Below, piece after piece: positions 27,304 through 37,596 of a stretch of DNA of 64,000 nucleotides. Both the position numbers and the translations under genes were made by a program. The notes under the pieces are model-generated. The model was not told the DNA's origin, did not search any database, and was given only the letters and a program-made list of their open reading frames with translations. The DNA is from Bacteroidetes bacterium GWC2_46_850 (GTDB taxonomy: Bacteria > Bacteroidota > Bacteroidia > Bacteroidales > Dysgonomonadaceae): NCBI GenBank assembly GCA_001768325.1, contig MENQ01000001.1:1-64000 (forward strand), given 5' to 3'. How positions within the stretch are numbered: the stretch's first letter is position 1; each line of letters opens with the position of its first letter.

Positions 27304-28668
27304 ATGAAAAAATTATTATTATCGGGACTCCTGGCTATCGCAACGGTCGTTGGTGTCAACGCCCAGAAGGCAGGATATGACCCTGTTAAAGCTCCATTTG
27401 GACATGGCGAAGATAGTGTCAACTGCCGACTCAATTTAAGTCTTATGCAGACTTCAGCCAAAGCAGAATCATATGATAGTGCACTGAAGCCCTGGATGGC
27501 TGTCTATGAAAACTGTCCCGCATCGAGCAAGAATATATATATTTATGGACCACGCATATTCAAGGCTCTTTATGAGGCTACTCCCGATGCGGCAAAGAAG
27601 AAAGAGTATCTCGACAAGACAATGGAGATCTACGATACACGCATCAAGTATTACGGAGAAGATGATGCAAAGGGTACCATTCTGGCTTACAAAGCATACG
27701 ACTACATGGAACTGATGGGTGAGAAAACCGATCAGGCTGTGGTCTACGATTGGCTGGGTGAGGCAATTGGCGAGATGAAAGGGAATATGAATCCACTTGA
27801 TGCGTACTCTTATTATATGGTCGCTTCGTTGAGCCAATACCTGAGCGATAATTCTAAAAAAGATCAGTATCTGAAGGACTATTTTGCCGTTGTAGGCTAC
27901 GTAGATCAGGCAATAGCGAATGCGAAGAGTGCCAATGATCAGGCAAACGCCGATTATCTGGGCATGGTGAAAGATGGCATTGTGAAAGGTTTTGTAAACA
28001 GTGGTGCCGGAGATTGCAAGACGTTGACCGAATATTATGCCGACAAGGTAGAGCCCAATAAGGCTAATAAAGAATTCCTGAATGAGGTGATTAACGCCCT
28101 GGGTTCGGTCGGTTGTTCAGAAACGGATCTTTATTTTGCCGCATCGGAATATCTTTATCGACTTGAGCCCTCTGCCGGCGCAGCCATCGGACTGGCCAAC
28201 AAGAGCCTGAGAGACAAGGATTATGATACTGCATTAAAGTATTACGATGAAGCGGCAAATCTGGAGACCGACAAGAACAAGGCATCGGATTACATGATGC
28301 AGCTGGCGGGTATCTTCTCCAATCAGCGTAACTTTGCCAAAGCACGGCAAGCCGCCATTGAAGCTACGGCATATAATCCTAATAATGGTGAGGCTTACAT
28401 CCTGATAGCCCAGCTTTATGCAAGCTCGGCGAATAATATCTTCTCAGAGCCGGAGAAAGCCGGGTTGGTTTATCTGGTAGCTGTAGACAAATTGCAAAAA
28501 GCAAGAGCCGTAGACCCCAGCGTAGCTTCAAAAGCCAACAGTCTGATTAACCGTTATTCTGCAGCCTTCATGGATACGGAGACTGCATTTATGATGGGAA
28601 TCAAATCGGGAGAAACCGTATTTATTCCCGGCTGGATCGGGGAGAGTACAACGGTTCGCCTGAGATAA
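27304..28668 (+). CDS. Periplasmic tetratricopeptide-repeat protein
   Basis: The 454-residue protein has a cleavable signal peptide (MKKLLLSGLLAIATVVGVNAQ). The mature part is almost wholly helical, with degenerate TPR units; the clearest are around residues 295-330 (DKDYDTALKYYDEAANLE) and 345-385 (NFAKARQAAIEATAYNPNNGEAYI). TPRs bind other proteins, so a scaffold role in the envelope is likely. It is followed after 16 bases by lptC, then the CNNM/CorC gene and ppiD, a group linked to outer-membrane assembly. No enzymatic motif is seen. Confidence 0.75.
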   Translation: MKKLLLSGLLAIATVVGVNAQKAGYDPVKAPFGHGEDSVNCRLNLSLMQTSAKAESYDSALKPWMAVYENCPASSKNIYIYGPRIFKALYEATPDAAKKKEYLDKTMEIYDTRIKYYGEDDAKGTILAYKAYDYMELMGEKTDQAVVYDWLGEAIGEMKGNMNPLDAYSYYMVASLSQYLSDNSKKDQYLKDYFAVVGYVDQAIANAKSANDQANADYLGMVKDGIVKGFVNSGAGDCKTLTEYYADKVEPNKANKEFLNEVINALGSVGCSETDLYFAASEYLYRLEPSAGAAIGLANKSLRDKDYDTALKYYDEAANLETDKNKASDYMMQLAGIFSNQRNFAKARQAAIEATAYNPNNGEAYILIAQLYASSANNIFSEPEKAGLVYLVAVDKLQKARAVDPSVASKANSLINRYSAAFMDTETAFMMGIKSGETVFIPGWIGESTTVRLR

Positions 28669-28684
28669 TATTAAAAACGATAAC

Positions 28685-29353
28685 GTGTTGAAAGAACAAC
28701 ACAACATATTACTTGCAGGACGCATAACAACCACTGTCTTCGTGGTTGTTATGCTTCTTCTTCTTTTGTCATGCAAAGACAAGAACGATAACCTGGTTTC
28801 CTTTGCCTATGATCCAGAGGCGGTACCCACGATGGTGACGGATACGGTGACTACCCTGATATCCGATTCGGGTATTACGCGCTATAAGCTTGTGGCCGAT
28901 GTATGGAAGGTGTTTGACAAGGCGAAGGAACCTTATTGGTTTTTTCCCGAAGGAATCTATCTGGAACGCTTTACCCCCGATTTCAGCATCGAAGCGACCG
29001 TGACAGCCGACACAGCCTGGTATTACACCAATCAGGACCTGTGGAAGCTGAAAGACAACGTGCATGTGGAAAATATCAAAGGAGAACTGTTCGATAGTGA
29101 GGAACTTTTCTGGGATCAGAAAAATGAACGTGTTTATTCAGATAAGTACATCGAAATAAAACGAGGTGTCACCGAGATAAAAGGGTATGGCTTTGAGTCG
29201 AATCAGGCGATGACAGAATACAGGATCTTCCGTCCTCACGACGGTAAGTTGCCTTTTTCGGAAGAGGTGCCGGACGACTCGCTGCAGCACGACCCGCTAC
29301 AGCCGGAGTCAATTCAAAGCGAAAAACCTTCTGCAACAATTTCAGAACCCTAA
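28685..29353 (+). CDS. lptC: LPS export system protein LptC
   Basis: The 222-residue protein begins (probably at GTG 28685, or TTG 28688) with a hydrophobic segment ending in LLLLLSC, a likely lipoprotein or membrane anchor. The mature part has the LptC-type pattern of short beta strands: ISDSGITRYKLVADVWKVF, YLERF, ADTAWYYTNQDLWKLKDNVHVEN and ELFWDQKNERVYSDKYIEI. LptC stands in the periplasm and passes LPS from the LptBFG transporter to LptA. It lies 16 bases after the TPR gene and 10 bases before the CNNM gene. The acidic tail is not conserved. Confidence 0.82.
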   Translation: MLKEQHNILLAGRITTTVFVVVMLLLLLSCKDKNDNLVSFAYDPEAVPTMVTDTVTTLISDSGITRYKLVADVWKVFDKAKEPYWFFPEGIYLERFTPDFSIEATVTADTAWYYTNQDLWKLKDNVHVENIKGELFDSEELFWDQKNERVYSDKYIEIKRGVTEIKGYGFESNQAMTEYRIFRPHDGKLPFSEEVPDDSLQHDPLQPESIQSEKPSATISEP

Positions 29354-29363
29354 TTAAAAAAAC

Positions 29364-30632
29364 ATGTCAGTATCTGTAGAAACAGGTTGGTGGGTTACCT
29401 TATTTCTGTCTGTTTTTTTTTCAGGCATGGAGATCGCATTTGTTTCTTCCGATAAGCTGCGCTATGCCGTCAGAAAAAAATCGACCGGCATCTACAATTA
29501 CATGCTGAACAGCATTTATGGACACCCGCGCCAGTTTTTGACTACCTTGTTGGTCTGGAAAGTAATTGTTCTGATATTGTTGGTGTATCTTAGCGGCATC
29601 ATTGTCCGCCATAGATTCTCTTTTGGCGGAGAGAGTGGATTACCGTTGATGTTGGTCTTTATTGTTGGCATGACTTTTATTATTCTGCTGACCGATGAGT
29701 TTTTACCGCGCACTCTTTTTCGGAAAAATGCCAATTTCTGGGTGAACCTGTTTGTAATTCCAGCCTTCATTGGTTACATATTGATGTATCCCATTGCCAA
29801 AGTCTTTGTCGGGTTGTCGAAGGGAATTCTGAATCTGTTTAGGATCCATGATCCACGATCAAACAAAGCGGTATTTAGCAGGACGGATCTGGATACATAT
29901 GTAAAGAAAAGCATCGACGACATGTCGAAAGAAAAAAAGGTGGATTCTGAGATGAAAATCTTCCGCAATGCGCTCGATTTTTCTTCCATGAAAATCAGAG
30001 ATTGCATGGTACCACGTGCCGATATTGTGGCCGTAAATGTTGATACCGATCCCGATACCCTGAAAGAGAAATTTATAGAGACAGGAATCTCCCGGATCCT
30101 GGTATTTAAGGATGATATAGACAACATTGTGGGTTACATTCATATGTGGGAGATTTTTAACAATCCCCGGGACTGGACCCACAGTATCGCCACCATTTCA
30201 TTTGTTCCCGAGAGCATGCCGGCAAATCGACTGATGAGCGACCTGATGCAACAACGAAAAAGCATTGCCGTGGTGGTCGACGAGTTCGGCGGGACCTCTG
30301 GCATTGTGACCATGGAAGATCTGGTGGAAGAGATTTTCGGTGAGATCGAAGATGAATATGATGTGGAATCTAAATTTGTGAAGCCGGAGGGGAAGGATGA
30401 GTTTGTTTTGTCGGGTCGTGTGGAAATCGACCATCTGAACGAAATCTACGGTCTCGACATCCCCGAATCGGATGATTACTCCACGGTAGCCGGTTACCTG
30501 CTCCATCATACCCAACGTTTTCCCAAAACCTATGAAACGGTGATCATTGGAAAATATACCTTTAAAATACTGAAAGTTACTGCACGTAAGATAGAGGTCG
30601 TGCGCCTGAGTGTCCATGACAGCGCAACATAG
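29364..30632 (+). CDS. CNNM/CorC-HlyC family membrane protein with CBS pair
   Basis: The 422-residue protein has an N-terminal CNNM (DUF21) membrane domain of about four segments (residues 8-150, starting FLSVFFSGMEIAF). A CBS pair follows from about residue 214 (MVPRADIVAVNVD) and includes GTSGIVTMEDLVEEIFGEI. The C-terminus is a HlyC/CorC domain (residues about 345-420). Family members are inner-membrane proteins implicated in magnesium or cobalt efflux. The gliding protein GldE of Bacteroidetes has the same layout, so the precise role is open. It belongs to the TPR-lptC run by spacing. Confidence 0.85.
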   Translation: MSVSVETGWWVTLFLSVFFSGMEIAFVSSDKLRYAVRKKSTGIYNYMLNSIYGHPRQFLTTLLVWKVIVLILLVYLSGIIVRHRFSFGGESGLPLMLVFIVGMTFIILLTDEFLPRTLFRKNANFWVNLFVIPAFIGYILMYPIAKVFVGLSKGILNLFRIHDPRSNKAVFSRTDLDTYVKKSIDDMSKEKKVDSEMKIFRNALDFSSMKIRDCMVPRADIVAVNVDTDPDTLKEKFIETGISRILVFKDDIDNIVGYIHMWEIFNNPRDWTHSIATISFVPESMPANRLMSDLMQQRKSIAVVVDEFGGTSGIVTMEDLVEEIFGEIEDEYDVESKFVKPEGKDEFVLSGRVEIDHLNEIYGLDIPESDDYSTVAGYLLHHTQRFPKTYETVIIGKYTFKILKVTARKIEVVRLSVHDSAT

Positions 30633-30681
30633 TGCAGCTCGTTTTAACACCGTGCCGTCACACTTTTCCATAAAAAAATAT

Positions 30682-30710
30682 CTTTATCTACTTTATTTTT
30701 ACTAACTTCG
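30682..30710 (+). promoter_or_regulatory. Promoter of the ppiD gene
   Basis: TAACTTCG (30703-30710) is a common variant of the Bacteroidetes -7 box. TTTA at 30682-30685 is a possible -33 element. The leader would be about 52 bases. Confidence 0.5.
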
Positions 30711-30768
30711 TGCCCTTATTTGAATCGATTTACTTTTTAACGTTTAAACAAAGCTAAAAAATAGTTAA

Positions 30769-32898
30769 ATGGCTACTTTACAGAAAATTAGAGACAAAGG
30801 CACACTGCTGGTGATCGTAATTGGTGTGGCATTGTTGGCCTTTGTTTTGGGAGATTTGTTCACCTCAGGCACCACGTTGTTCGGAAAGGTACGCGACAAG
30901 GCATTCGTGGTAAACGGTGAGGTGATATCTACACAGCAATATGCCGATAAAATTACTGAATTCGAAGAATTCCAGAAGATGATCAGCGGTCAGTCCTCAC
31001 TCGATGAGAACACCTCATCGCAGATACGCGAAGCGGTATACCAGCAGATGGTACGTGAACGGCTGCTCGATGATCAGACAAAAGAGCTGGGACTCACCGT
31101 AACCAAGGCAGAGCTGAACGACCTGGTGCATGGTGAAAACATCTCACCGGTTCTGCAGCAACTCCCGTTCTTTCTGGACCCACAAACAGGCATGTTTAGC
31201 CGCAGTGCGCTGATCGAGTTTATCAATACCATCAACATGCCCAGCCCCGGTCCGCAGGAACAGGCGCTGGTTGATCAGTATAAAACGCTCTGGTTGTTTA
31301 TCGAGGAGATGGTACGTACGCAGCGGCTGGAAGAAAAATATATCACACTGTTGACCCACGCTGTAATTGTAAATGACCTGGAAGCCAGGACATCGTTCGA
31401 TCTTTCTCAGCAGAACGCCGATATAGCCTATGTGATGCAGAGTTATTTTACAATTCCTGATTCGGCTGTAACAGTGACCGACAAAGAGATACAGGACTAT
31501 TATAATGCGCACAAGGCATCGTTCAGGCTGGAGGCACCCCTGGTAAAATTATCCTACTTTTCCAAAGAAATTGTTCCCAGCAGTGAAGATTTTGCCGAAG
31601 CGGAGGCCGAATCAAAGAAAGCCTTCACAGAATTACAAAATGCGGCTAATCCCATGAGCGTCGTAGCCGATTATTCCGATACACCTTACCGCGATGTGTT
31701 TGTGAGCGAGTTTATGCTGACTCCTTCCCAGATAGAATTTGTGCGGAGTGCTGCCATCAATGAAATATCCGGTCCCAAACGCGAAGATGATGCTTTCCAG
31801 ATTATCAAATTAATCGATAAGACGGTTGCGCCCGACTCGGTTCGTCTGCGCATCATGGCCATTCCGAGTGCATCCACAGTAGGACAGGACTCGATTGTCA
31901 CCAATTTCACAGACAGTATTTACGGTTTGCTGCAGGGAGGAAGCTCCTTCGCTGACGTTGCAAATAGCCTCAATCCAAACTCGAATGGTGGTGAAGTAGG
32001 ATGGGCCAGGGAAATAGATCTCATTCAGATGGGCTCAGCCCTGGTGCAGGCAGCGTTCAATACACCGGTAGGGGAACCTGTGAAACTTTCTGTCCCCGGT
32101 CAGCAGCTTATTCTTCAGGTGGAAGAAAGAACCAGTCCGATCAATAAATACAAGGTTGCCATCATCAATATGCCGGTTGTTGCCAGTGAGAAGACTTCGA
32201 ACAACATCGACAATGAACTGAATCAGTTTGTCTCGGCACCCGATGTGAAAACCAAATTCAACGAGCTGGCATCGGAAAAAGGTTTTATGGTGATTCCGAA
32301 TGTCACCGTTTCGGCCAACGACTTTTCTTTGGCCCAGATACCCGGATCGCGCCAGATTATTACCTGGGCGGCAAACGAGTCTGAACGTGGTGCAGTGAAG
32401 AAGTTCGATCTTACCAATTTGCGTGTGATCGCACGCATGGAGCAGGTGATTCCTGCCGGAACAACACCGCTGTCTGAAGTTTCTTCCGGCATACGCATGC
32501 AGTTGGTGAACGAGAAGAAAGCAGGAAAAATCATCACCGATCTGCAGGCACAAAACCTGACGTCGCTCGATGCTTATGCCGCAGCCATGAACAGTACTAC
32601 GGATACCGTCCGTTTTGTGAACTTCAATACCCGCAATATTACCGGGCTTGGTGTTGAGCCTGCATTGAATGCCGTATCTGCCTTTGCACCCGTTAACAAG
32701 GTGGTTGGCCCCATGAAAGGGAATATGGGCGTATACGTAACCCAGGTGTCCAATCGCACCGAAGGTACGGAGACATACGATGCGGAAACGCAGAAAGCAA
32801 GCATGCTGAACAACAACGCCTATCGTATGCAGATGCAATCCGTTGAAATCCTGAAAAATAAACTGGGCGTGGAAGACAACCGTTTCCGGTTCTTCTGA
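30769..32898 (+). CDS. ppiD: PpiD-like membrane-anchored peptidyl-prolyl isomerase
   Basis: The 709-residue protein has one N-terminal membrane segment (residues about 13-33, LLVIVIGVALLAFVLGDLF) and then a SurA/PpiD-type N-terminal chaperone domain (VNGEVISTQQYADKITEFEEF). A parvulin rotamase domain lies at about residues 350-460 and contains GGSSFADVANSLNPNSNGGEVGW. The rest is chaperone-like helices. It would face the periplasm and help fold outer-membrane proteins. It has its own promoter and ends at a strong bidirectional terminator. Confidence 0.88.
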   Translation: MATLQKIRDKGTLLVIVIGVALLAFVLGDLFTSGTTLFGKVRDKAFVVNGEVISTQQYADKITEFEEFQKMISGQSSLDENTSSQIREAVYQQMVRERLLDDQTKELGLTVTKAELNDLVHGENISPVLQQLPFFLDPQTGMFSRSALIEFINTINMPSPGPQEQALVDQYKTLWLFIEEMVRTQRLEEKYITLLTHAVIVNDLEARTSFDLSQQNADIAYVMQSYFTIPDSAVTVTDKEIQDYYNAHKASFRLEAPLVKLSYFSKEIVPSSEDFAEAEAESKKAFTELQNAANPMSVVADYSDTPYRDVFVSEFMLTPSQIEFVRSAAINEISGPKREDDAFQIIKLIDKTVAPDSVRLRIMAIPSASTVGQDSIVTNFTDSIYGLLQGGSSFADVANSLNPNSNGGEVGWAREIDLIQMGSALVQAAFNTPVGEPVKLSVPGQQLILQVEERTSPINKYKVAIINMPVVASEKTSNNIDNELNQFVSAPDVKTKFNELASEKGFMVIPNVTVSANDFSLAQIPGSRQIITWAANESERGAVKKFDLTNLRVIARMEQVIPAGTTPLSEVSSGIRMQLVNEKKAGKIITDLQAQNLTSLDAYAAAMNSTTDTVRFVNFNTRNITGLGVEPALNAVSAFAPVNKVVGPMKGNMGVYVTQVSNRTEGTETYDAETQKASMLNNNAYRMQMQSVEILKNKLGVEDNRFRFF

Positions 32899-32940
32899 TC
32901 TTCCTGCTTCACGGGGTTTGAACGAACTCTGACAGCGCAA

Positions 32941-32975
32941 AAAAATAGGCGGCCTCAACGAGGCCGCCTATTTTT
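32941..32975. terminator. Bidirectional terminator between ppiD and the PPi-phosphofructokinase gene
   Basis: A perfect 16-base stem (AAAAATAGGCGGCCTC at 32941-32956 pairing with 32960-32975) closes a 3-base loop. It has an A run on one side and a T run on the other, and it sits between two convergent genes. Confidence 0.92.
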
Positions 32976-32991
32976 ACGAATAGTGATATCG

Positions 32992-34653
32992 TTACAACCC
33001 GATTGTGCCGTTTTGTTCCAGCTGCAATGTTTTGCTTGGCTGGTCGCACACTTCCGTAGGCCCGAAGTACTGGATAGGGCCGGGGTATACATAATCGGTT
33101 TCAATGGCCCATTTCTCACGCTGGCTTTCAAAATACCGGAAGGGAGCTCCTTCAAGCTCCACCAGTGCTTTCTGAATAACCGGCTTCATTTCGCCGTGAC
33201 GACGTTCCATGTTCATCATCGTGGTGATGGGTATGCCGCCGGCGATCCATTCGGCTGCAGGGCGGGTCGTGTTCCGTACCGATGACATGTAGCCAGTCTT
33301 GCCGGCAGCAATAAGCATCGATGCCGTGTAGCCGAGTGAATAGCAATAGTCGGCGTCGTAGTTCGATGGAGCTGCACAACGGCCTTCATATCCGAAGAAA
33401 TGGGTAATGCTGGCAAATTTACCTTTGTACTTGCCTTCTTTGGTCCATTGGTCGAGACGTTTTTTCACCATCTCAGCCAGCAACTTTTCTGTTTCAATCA
33501 GCGATACCTGTACGTTGCCGTGCGGGTCTCGGTCGAGCGTAAGCTGACGGGCCACTGTCTCGGGGAGGCTGGCATAGATGTCGGCATTCTCCTGGGAGAG
33601 CTTGCTGATGATGTAATCGCGCTTACCGGAGCGGCGTACCAGGTCGAACTCTTCCTGATTGTGCGCAAGGAAATCGTTCAGTTCGCTGATCAGCTTCTTC
33701 ATGGCAGGAATGAACTCGATAAGCCCCTCGGGAATAATCACCGTGCCGAAATTCAATCCTTTTTCGGCTCTGTGGCTGATGACGCCCGCGATATAATCGA
33801 TGATGTCGTCGAGCGATTGTTCCTTTGCAGCCACCTCTTCCGAGACGAGGCAGATGTTGGGGTGTGTCTGCAGTGCACATTCCAGGGCGATGTGCGATGC
33901 GGAACGTCCCATCACCTTGATGAAGTGCCAGTATTTGCGGGCCGAGTTGCAGTCGCGCTGGATATTGCCGATCAACTCAGAATAGACCTTGCAAGCAGTG
34001 TCGAAGCCGAAAGAAGTTTCGATCTGCTCATTCTTGAGATCCCCGTCAATGGTTTTGGGGCAGCCAATGACCTGCACACCGGCATTGATGGCGGCGTAAT
34101 ATTCTGCCAGCACACAAGCGTTGGTATTGGAGTCATCTCCTCCAATGATAACCAGTGCCTTGATATCGAGTTTCTTCAGAATCTCCAGCCCCTTGTCGAA
34201 CTGTTCCTGTGTCTCCAGTTTGGTTCTACCTGAGCCGATGATGTCAAACCCTCCCGTATTGCGGTATTCATCGATGATGTCGCCGGTGAGTTCCTTGTGT
34301 TCGTGGTTGATAAGTCCGGCCGGTCCCAGGATGAAACCATAGAGCTTACCATCGGGATGAAGCCGTTTCACGCCGTCATAGATTCCCGCGATTACGTTGT
34401 GTCCACCGGGAGCTTGTCCGCCCGACAAGATCACACCTACATTCAGCGGTTTTTCTATTCCAGGCTTGCCGGTAGTCTGTGTAAATTTCACAATGGGCAT
34501 CCCATACGTATGGGGAAAAAGTTGTTGAATCTCCTTCTGGTCGCGTACCGATTCTGTGGCAGCTCCCTCCTCAATTTTCACATTGCCGTTCAATCCTGTG
34601 GGTACTTTGGGCTCATAGCTTGCCCTTGCAATCTGTAAAGCACTTTTTGTCAT
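32992..34653 (-). CDS. pfp: Diphosphate-fructose-6-phosphate 1-phosphotransferase
   Basis: I chose the ATG at 34651-34653 ([15 protein letters not shown], 553 residues), the usual length of the long PPi-type enzymes. It uses pyrophosphate instead of ATP to make fructose-1,6-bisphosphate, reversibly. The diagnostic sequence is GGDDS (171-175), where ATP enzymes have GGDGS, with PKTIDGD (199-205) in place of [19 protein letters not shown] (75-86) is the phosphate-binding start. An energy-saving glycolytic step fits an anaerobic fermenter. It is transcribed away from sucA. Confidence 0.95.
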   Translation of the reverse strand: MTKSALQIARASYEPKVPTGLNGNVKIEEGAATESVRDQKEIQQLFPHTYGMPIVKFTQTTGKPGIEKPLNVGVILSGGQAPGGHNVIAGIYDGVKRLHPDGKLYGFILGPAGLINHEHKELTGDIIDEYRNTGGFDIIGSGRTKLETQEQFDKGLEILKKLDIKALVIIGGDDSNTNACVLAEYYAAINAGVQVIGCPKTIDGDLKNEQIETSFGFDTACKVYSELIGNIQRDCNSARKYWHFIKVMGRSASHIALECALQTHPNICLVSEEVAAKEQSLDDIIDYIAGVISHRAEKGLNFGTVIIPEGLIEFIPAMKKLISELNDFLAHNQEEFDLVRRSGKRDYIISKLSQENADIYASLPETVARQLTLDRDPHGNVQVSLIETEKLLAEMVKKRLDQWTKEGKYKGKFASITHFFGYEGRCAAPSNYDADYCYSLGYTASMLIAAGKTGYMSSVRNTTRPAAEWIAGGIPITTMMNMERRHGEMKPVIQKALVELEGAPFRYFESQREKWAIETDYVYPGPIQYFGPTEVCDQPSKTLQLEQNGTIGL

Positions 34654-34709
34654 AGAGTTGATTTTATGATGATTTGTTCTCTTATTGCAGACAACTGTAT
34701 TTAGGACGT

Positions 34710-34717
34710 CAAAAATA
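34710..34717 (-). promoter_or_regulatory. -7 box for the PPi-phosphofructokinase gene
   Basis: On the minus strand the sequence reads TATTTTTG, fitting TAnnTTTG. Transcription would start near 34703, about 50 bases before the start codon. The -33 element is unclear. Confidence 0.5.
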
Positions 34718-34843
34718 GCATTTTTTCGGGACATAGAGAAATGAAGCGAACTGTAAATAAACTCTTTTCTACAAAAAGTATTGGATTAAATGAACAATTT
34801 AGCCATCTTTACGATTTATATCAAAATGATGAAGAAGTGACCA

Positions 34844-37567
34844 ATGAATGACCAAAACGAATTCAGCACAATGGATATTGAAGCCATCGAGGCTTTATAC
34901 CAAAAATATAAAGAAGACCCTGACAATGTGGATGAAAGCTTCCGATACTTTTTTCAGGGATTTGATTTAGCCACGTCGCATTTTCCAGTGAAGCCTATGG
35001 ATGGAAAAACCGCTCTGGAGCATTCTCCCAAGGAGTTGTCCGTCATGCGGCTGATCACGGCATACAGACGTCGCGGCCATCTTTTTACCAAAACCAATCC
35101 GGTGCGTACCCGACGCAGCTATACCCCCACGCTGGAGATTGAAAATTTCGACCTGACGCAGGATGATCTCAATACCCTGTTCGAAGCAGGTAAGGAAATA
35201 GGCATAGGCAGGGCGTCACTGAAAGACATTGTGGACCATCTCGATGAAACCTATTGTAAATCCATCGGGGTGGAATACCGCTATATGACCAAACCCGAGG
35301 TTGTGAAGTGGCTCCAGGAGAAAATGGAGAGTTCCCGAAATCAGGAATCATTCTCCAATGAAGCAAAGTTGCGCATTCTGGACAGACTGGTGGAAGCTTC
35401 CGGTTTTGAGGATTATCTGCACAAGAAGTTTGTAGGTCAGAAGCGCTTCTCTCTCGAAGGTTCAGAATCGATTATTCCTGCACTCGATGCGATTCTTGCG
35501 CAAGGCAGAGATTATGAAGTGAACGAGATTGTGATCGGCATGGCTCACCGTGGCAGGTTGAACGTACTCACCAACATCATGGAGAAACCTTATTCCCAGA
35601 TTTTTCGTGAGTTCAATGCCCAAAATTATGAGGAGGAGATCAAATATGGCGATGTGAAATACCATCTGGGTTATGACAATATCATCGATTATGAAGGTCG
35701 TTCCATCTCAGTAAGTCTCGCACCCAATCCGTCTCACCTGGAGGCCGTGGGGCCGGTGATGGAGGGCATTGCGCGTGCAAGACTGGAGAATGAGCATGCC
35801 TATCATTACGAGGAGGTGTTGCCTATCCTGGTGCATGGTGATGCGGCCATAGCCGGACAGGGTGTTGTTTATGAAACCATTCAGTTCTCGAAGCTGGAAG
35901 GATATAAAACAGGAGGCACCATACACATTGTGATCAATAACCAGGTGGGCTTTACCACCAACTACCTGCAGGCCAGGTCCAGTACTTATTGTACCGATGT
36001 GGCCAAGGTCACCCAGTCGCCTGTATTTCATGTTAACGGCGATGACATTGAGGCAATGGTATACGTGGCCAAGCTGGCGCTCGAGTTTCGGCAGAAGTTT
36101 CATATCGATGTATTCATCGATCTGTTGTCTTACCGTAAATACGGGCACAACGAGGGTGATGAGCCTCGTTTCACCCAGCCTGAGTTGTATGATATCATCG
36201 CCAGACATAAAAATCCCCGCGACATCTATGCCGAAAAGCTGATGAAAGAGGGAGTGCTCACACCGCAGGCTTTTGAATCCCGGTTATCTGATTTTCATCA
36301 GCTCCTGGAGAAAGCGTATGAGGAGTCGCAGGCCACTTCCTCGTTGAATCTGCATCTCTTTTTGGCTAACAGGTTCCCAGAGATACGTCTGCCGGAGGCG
36401 GGCGACTTTGAATCACCATCTGATACTGCTGTTTCCAAAGAGCTTTTCCTGCAGTTGACCAAAAGTATTACAGCTTTACCGGAAGATAAGAAGTTCTTCA
36501 ACAAAACCATTCGTCTGTTTCAGCAACGCGCGGCCATGATAGAGGCCGATGCGTATGACTGGGCCATGGGTGAACTGATGGCTTATGCCACGCTGGCCTG
36601 GGAGAAACACAGTGTGCGGCTAAGTGGTCAGGATTCCGAGCGCGGTACCTTTTCACACCGTCATGCGGAGATCATTACCGAGGATGGCAAAGAGAAATAT
36701 TTCCCGTTGAAGAACCTGGGTGGAGAACAGGAGCCGGTGCGGGTCTATAATTCGCCACTCAACGAATACGGTATACTGGGCTTTGAATATGGCTATTCGC
36801 TGGCTCATCCCGATGGACTTACCGTGTGGGAGGCACAGTTTGGTGATTTTTACAACGTGGGGCAGGTGATTGTGGATCAATATATCTCCGCGGCGCAGGA
36901 AAAATGGGGATTAAAATCGGGACTGGTCATGTTGTTGCCCCATGGCTACGAGGGACAAGGTGCAGAGCACTCCAGTGGTCGTCTTGAGAGATTTCTCAGT
37001 TTGTGTGCCAACCTGAATATGCAGGTTGTAAACTGCACCACTCCTGCCAACTTCTTCCATGCACTGCGCCGTCAGTTGCATCGCGACATCCGTGTGCCGC
37101 TGATTGTCTTTACTCCCAAGAGCCTGTTGCGTCACCCCGCCTGCATCTCCTCACTGGCTGACTTCACCGAAGGTGGATTTCGGGAGGTGATGGAGGATGT
37201 GCAACACGATGAATATACAAAGGTGAAAAGAATCCTGCTCTGCACAGGGAAAATATATTATGAGCTGGAAGCAGCCCGTAAGGAAACTCAAACAGCGGAT
37301 GTATCGATCATCCGGATCGAGCAGCTTTATCCTTTTCCCGACAAACAGCTTCGCAACCTTCTGAACCGTTACGCTGCCAACGTGGAACTTGTCTGGGTAC
37401 AGGAAGAGCCGGCAAACATGGGAGCTGCAAACTACATGAAGGAGTATTTGAGTGATCTTGCGCTACAGGTGATTAGCAGGCCGGCCAGTGGTGTGACGGC
37501 CGAGGGGTTGACAGCCTTGCATAAGATTAATCAGGCACTCATCATCAACCAAGCACTCTCGGTTTAG
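34844..37567 (+). CDS. sucA: 2-oxoglutarate dehydrogenase E1 component
   Basis: The 907-residue thiamine-diphosphate enzyme decarboxylates 2-oxoglutarate. It has the N-terminal E2-binding region (DIEAIEALYQKYKEDPDNVD), GMAHRGRLNVL, the ThDP/Mg motif GDAAIAGQGVVYET continuing to INNQVGFTTNY, and the transketolase-like C-terminal half (FGDFYNVGQVIVDQYI, LPHGYEGQGAEHSS). Length agrees with the OdhA/SucA family. sucB follows after 29 bases. No lipoamide dehydrogenase gene is present in the window. An oxidative 2-oxoglutarate dehydrogenase next to a hydrogenase-bearing fermenter's genes suggests a more complete TCA pathway than in many Bacteroides. Confidence 0.95.
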   Translation: MNDQNEFSTMDIEAIEALYQKYKEDPDNVDESFRYFFQGFDLATSHFPVKPMDGKTALEHSPKELSVMRLITAYRRRGHLFTKTNPVRTRRSYTPTLEIENFDLTQDDLNTLFEAGKEIGIGRASLKDIVDHLDETYCKSIGVEYRYMTKPEVVKWLQEKMESSRNQESFSNEAKLRILDRLVEASGFEDYLHKKFVGQKRFSLEGSESIIPALDAILAQGRDYEVNEIVIGMAHRGRLNVLTNIMEKPYSQIFREFNAQNYEEEIKYGDVKYHLGYDNIIDYEGRSISVSLAPNPSHLEAVGPVMEGIARARLENEHAYHYEEVLPILVHGDAAIAGQGVVYETIQFSKLEGYKTGGTIHIVINNQVGFTTNYLQARSSTYCTDVAKVTQSPVFHVNGDDIEAMVYVAKLALEFRQKFHIDVFIDLLSYRKYGHNEGDEPRFTQPELYDIIARHKNPRDIYAEKLMKEGVLTPQAFESRLSDFHQLLEKAYEESQATSSLNLHLFLANRFPEIRLPEAGDFESPSDTAVSKELFLQLTKSITALPEDKKFFNKTIRLFQQRAAMIEADAYDWAMGELMAYATLAWEKHSVRLSGQDSERGTFSHRHAEIITEDGKEKYFPLKNLGGEQEPVRVYNSPLNEYGILGFEYGYSLAHPDGLTVWEAQFGDFYNVGQVIVDQYISAAQEKWGLKSGLVMLLPHGYEGQGAEHSSGRLERFLSLCANLNMQVVNCTTPANFFHALRRQLHRDIRVPLIVFTPKSLLRHPACISSLADFTEGGFREVMEDVQHDEYTKVKRILLCTGKIYYELEAARKETQTADVSIIRIEQLYPFPDKQLRNLLNRYAANVELVWVQEEPANMGAANYMKEYLSDLALQVISRPASGVTAEGLTALHKINQALIINQALSV

Positions 37568-37596
37568 TTCTGAATAACAATTGAATAACAAATATT

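Noticed and set aside
33400-34233. Open frame of 277 codons on the plus strand
   Set aside because: It is antisense to the PPi-phosphofructokinase gene, which has all diagnostic motifs. This is a codon-bias shadow.
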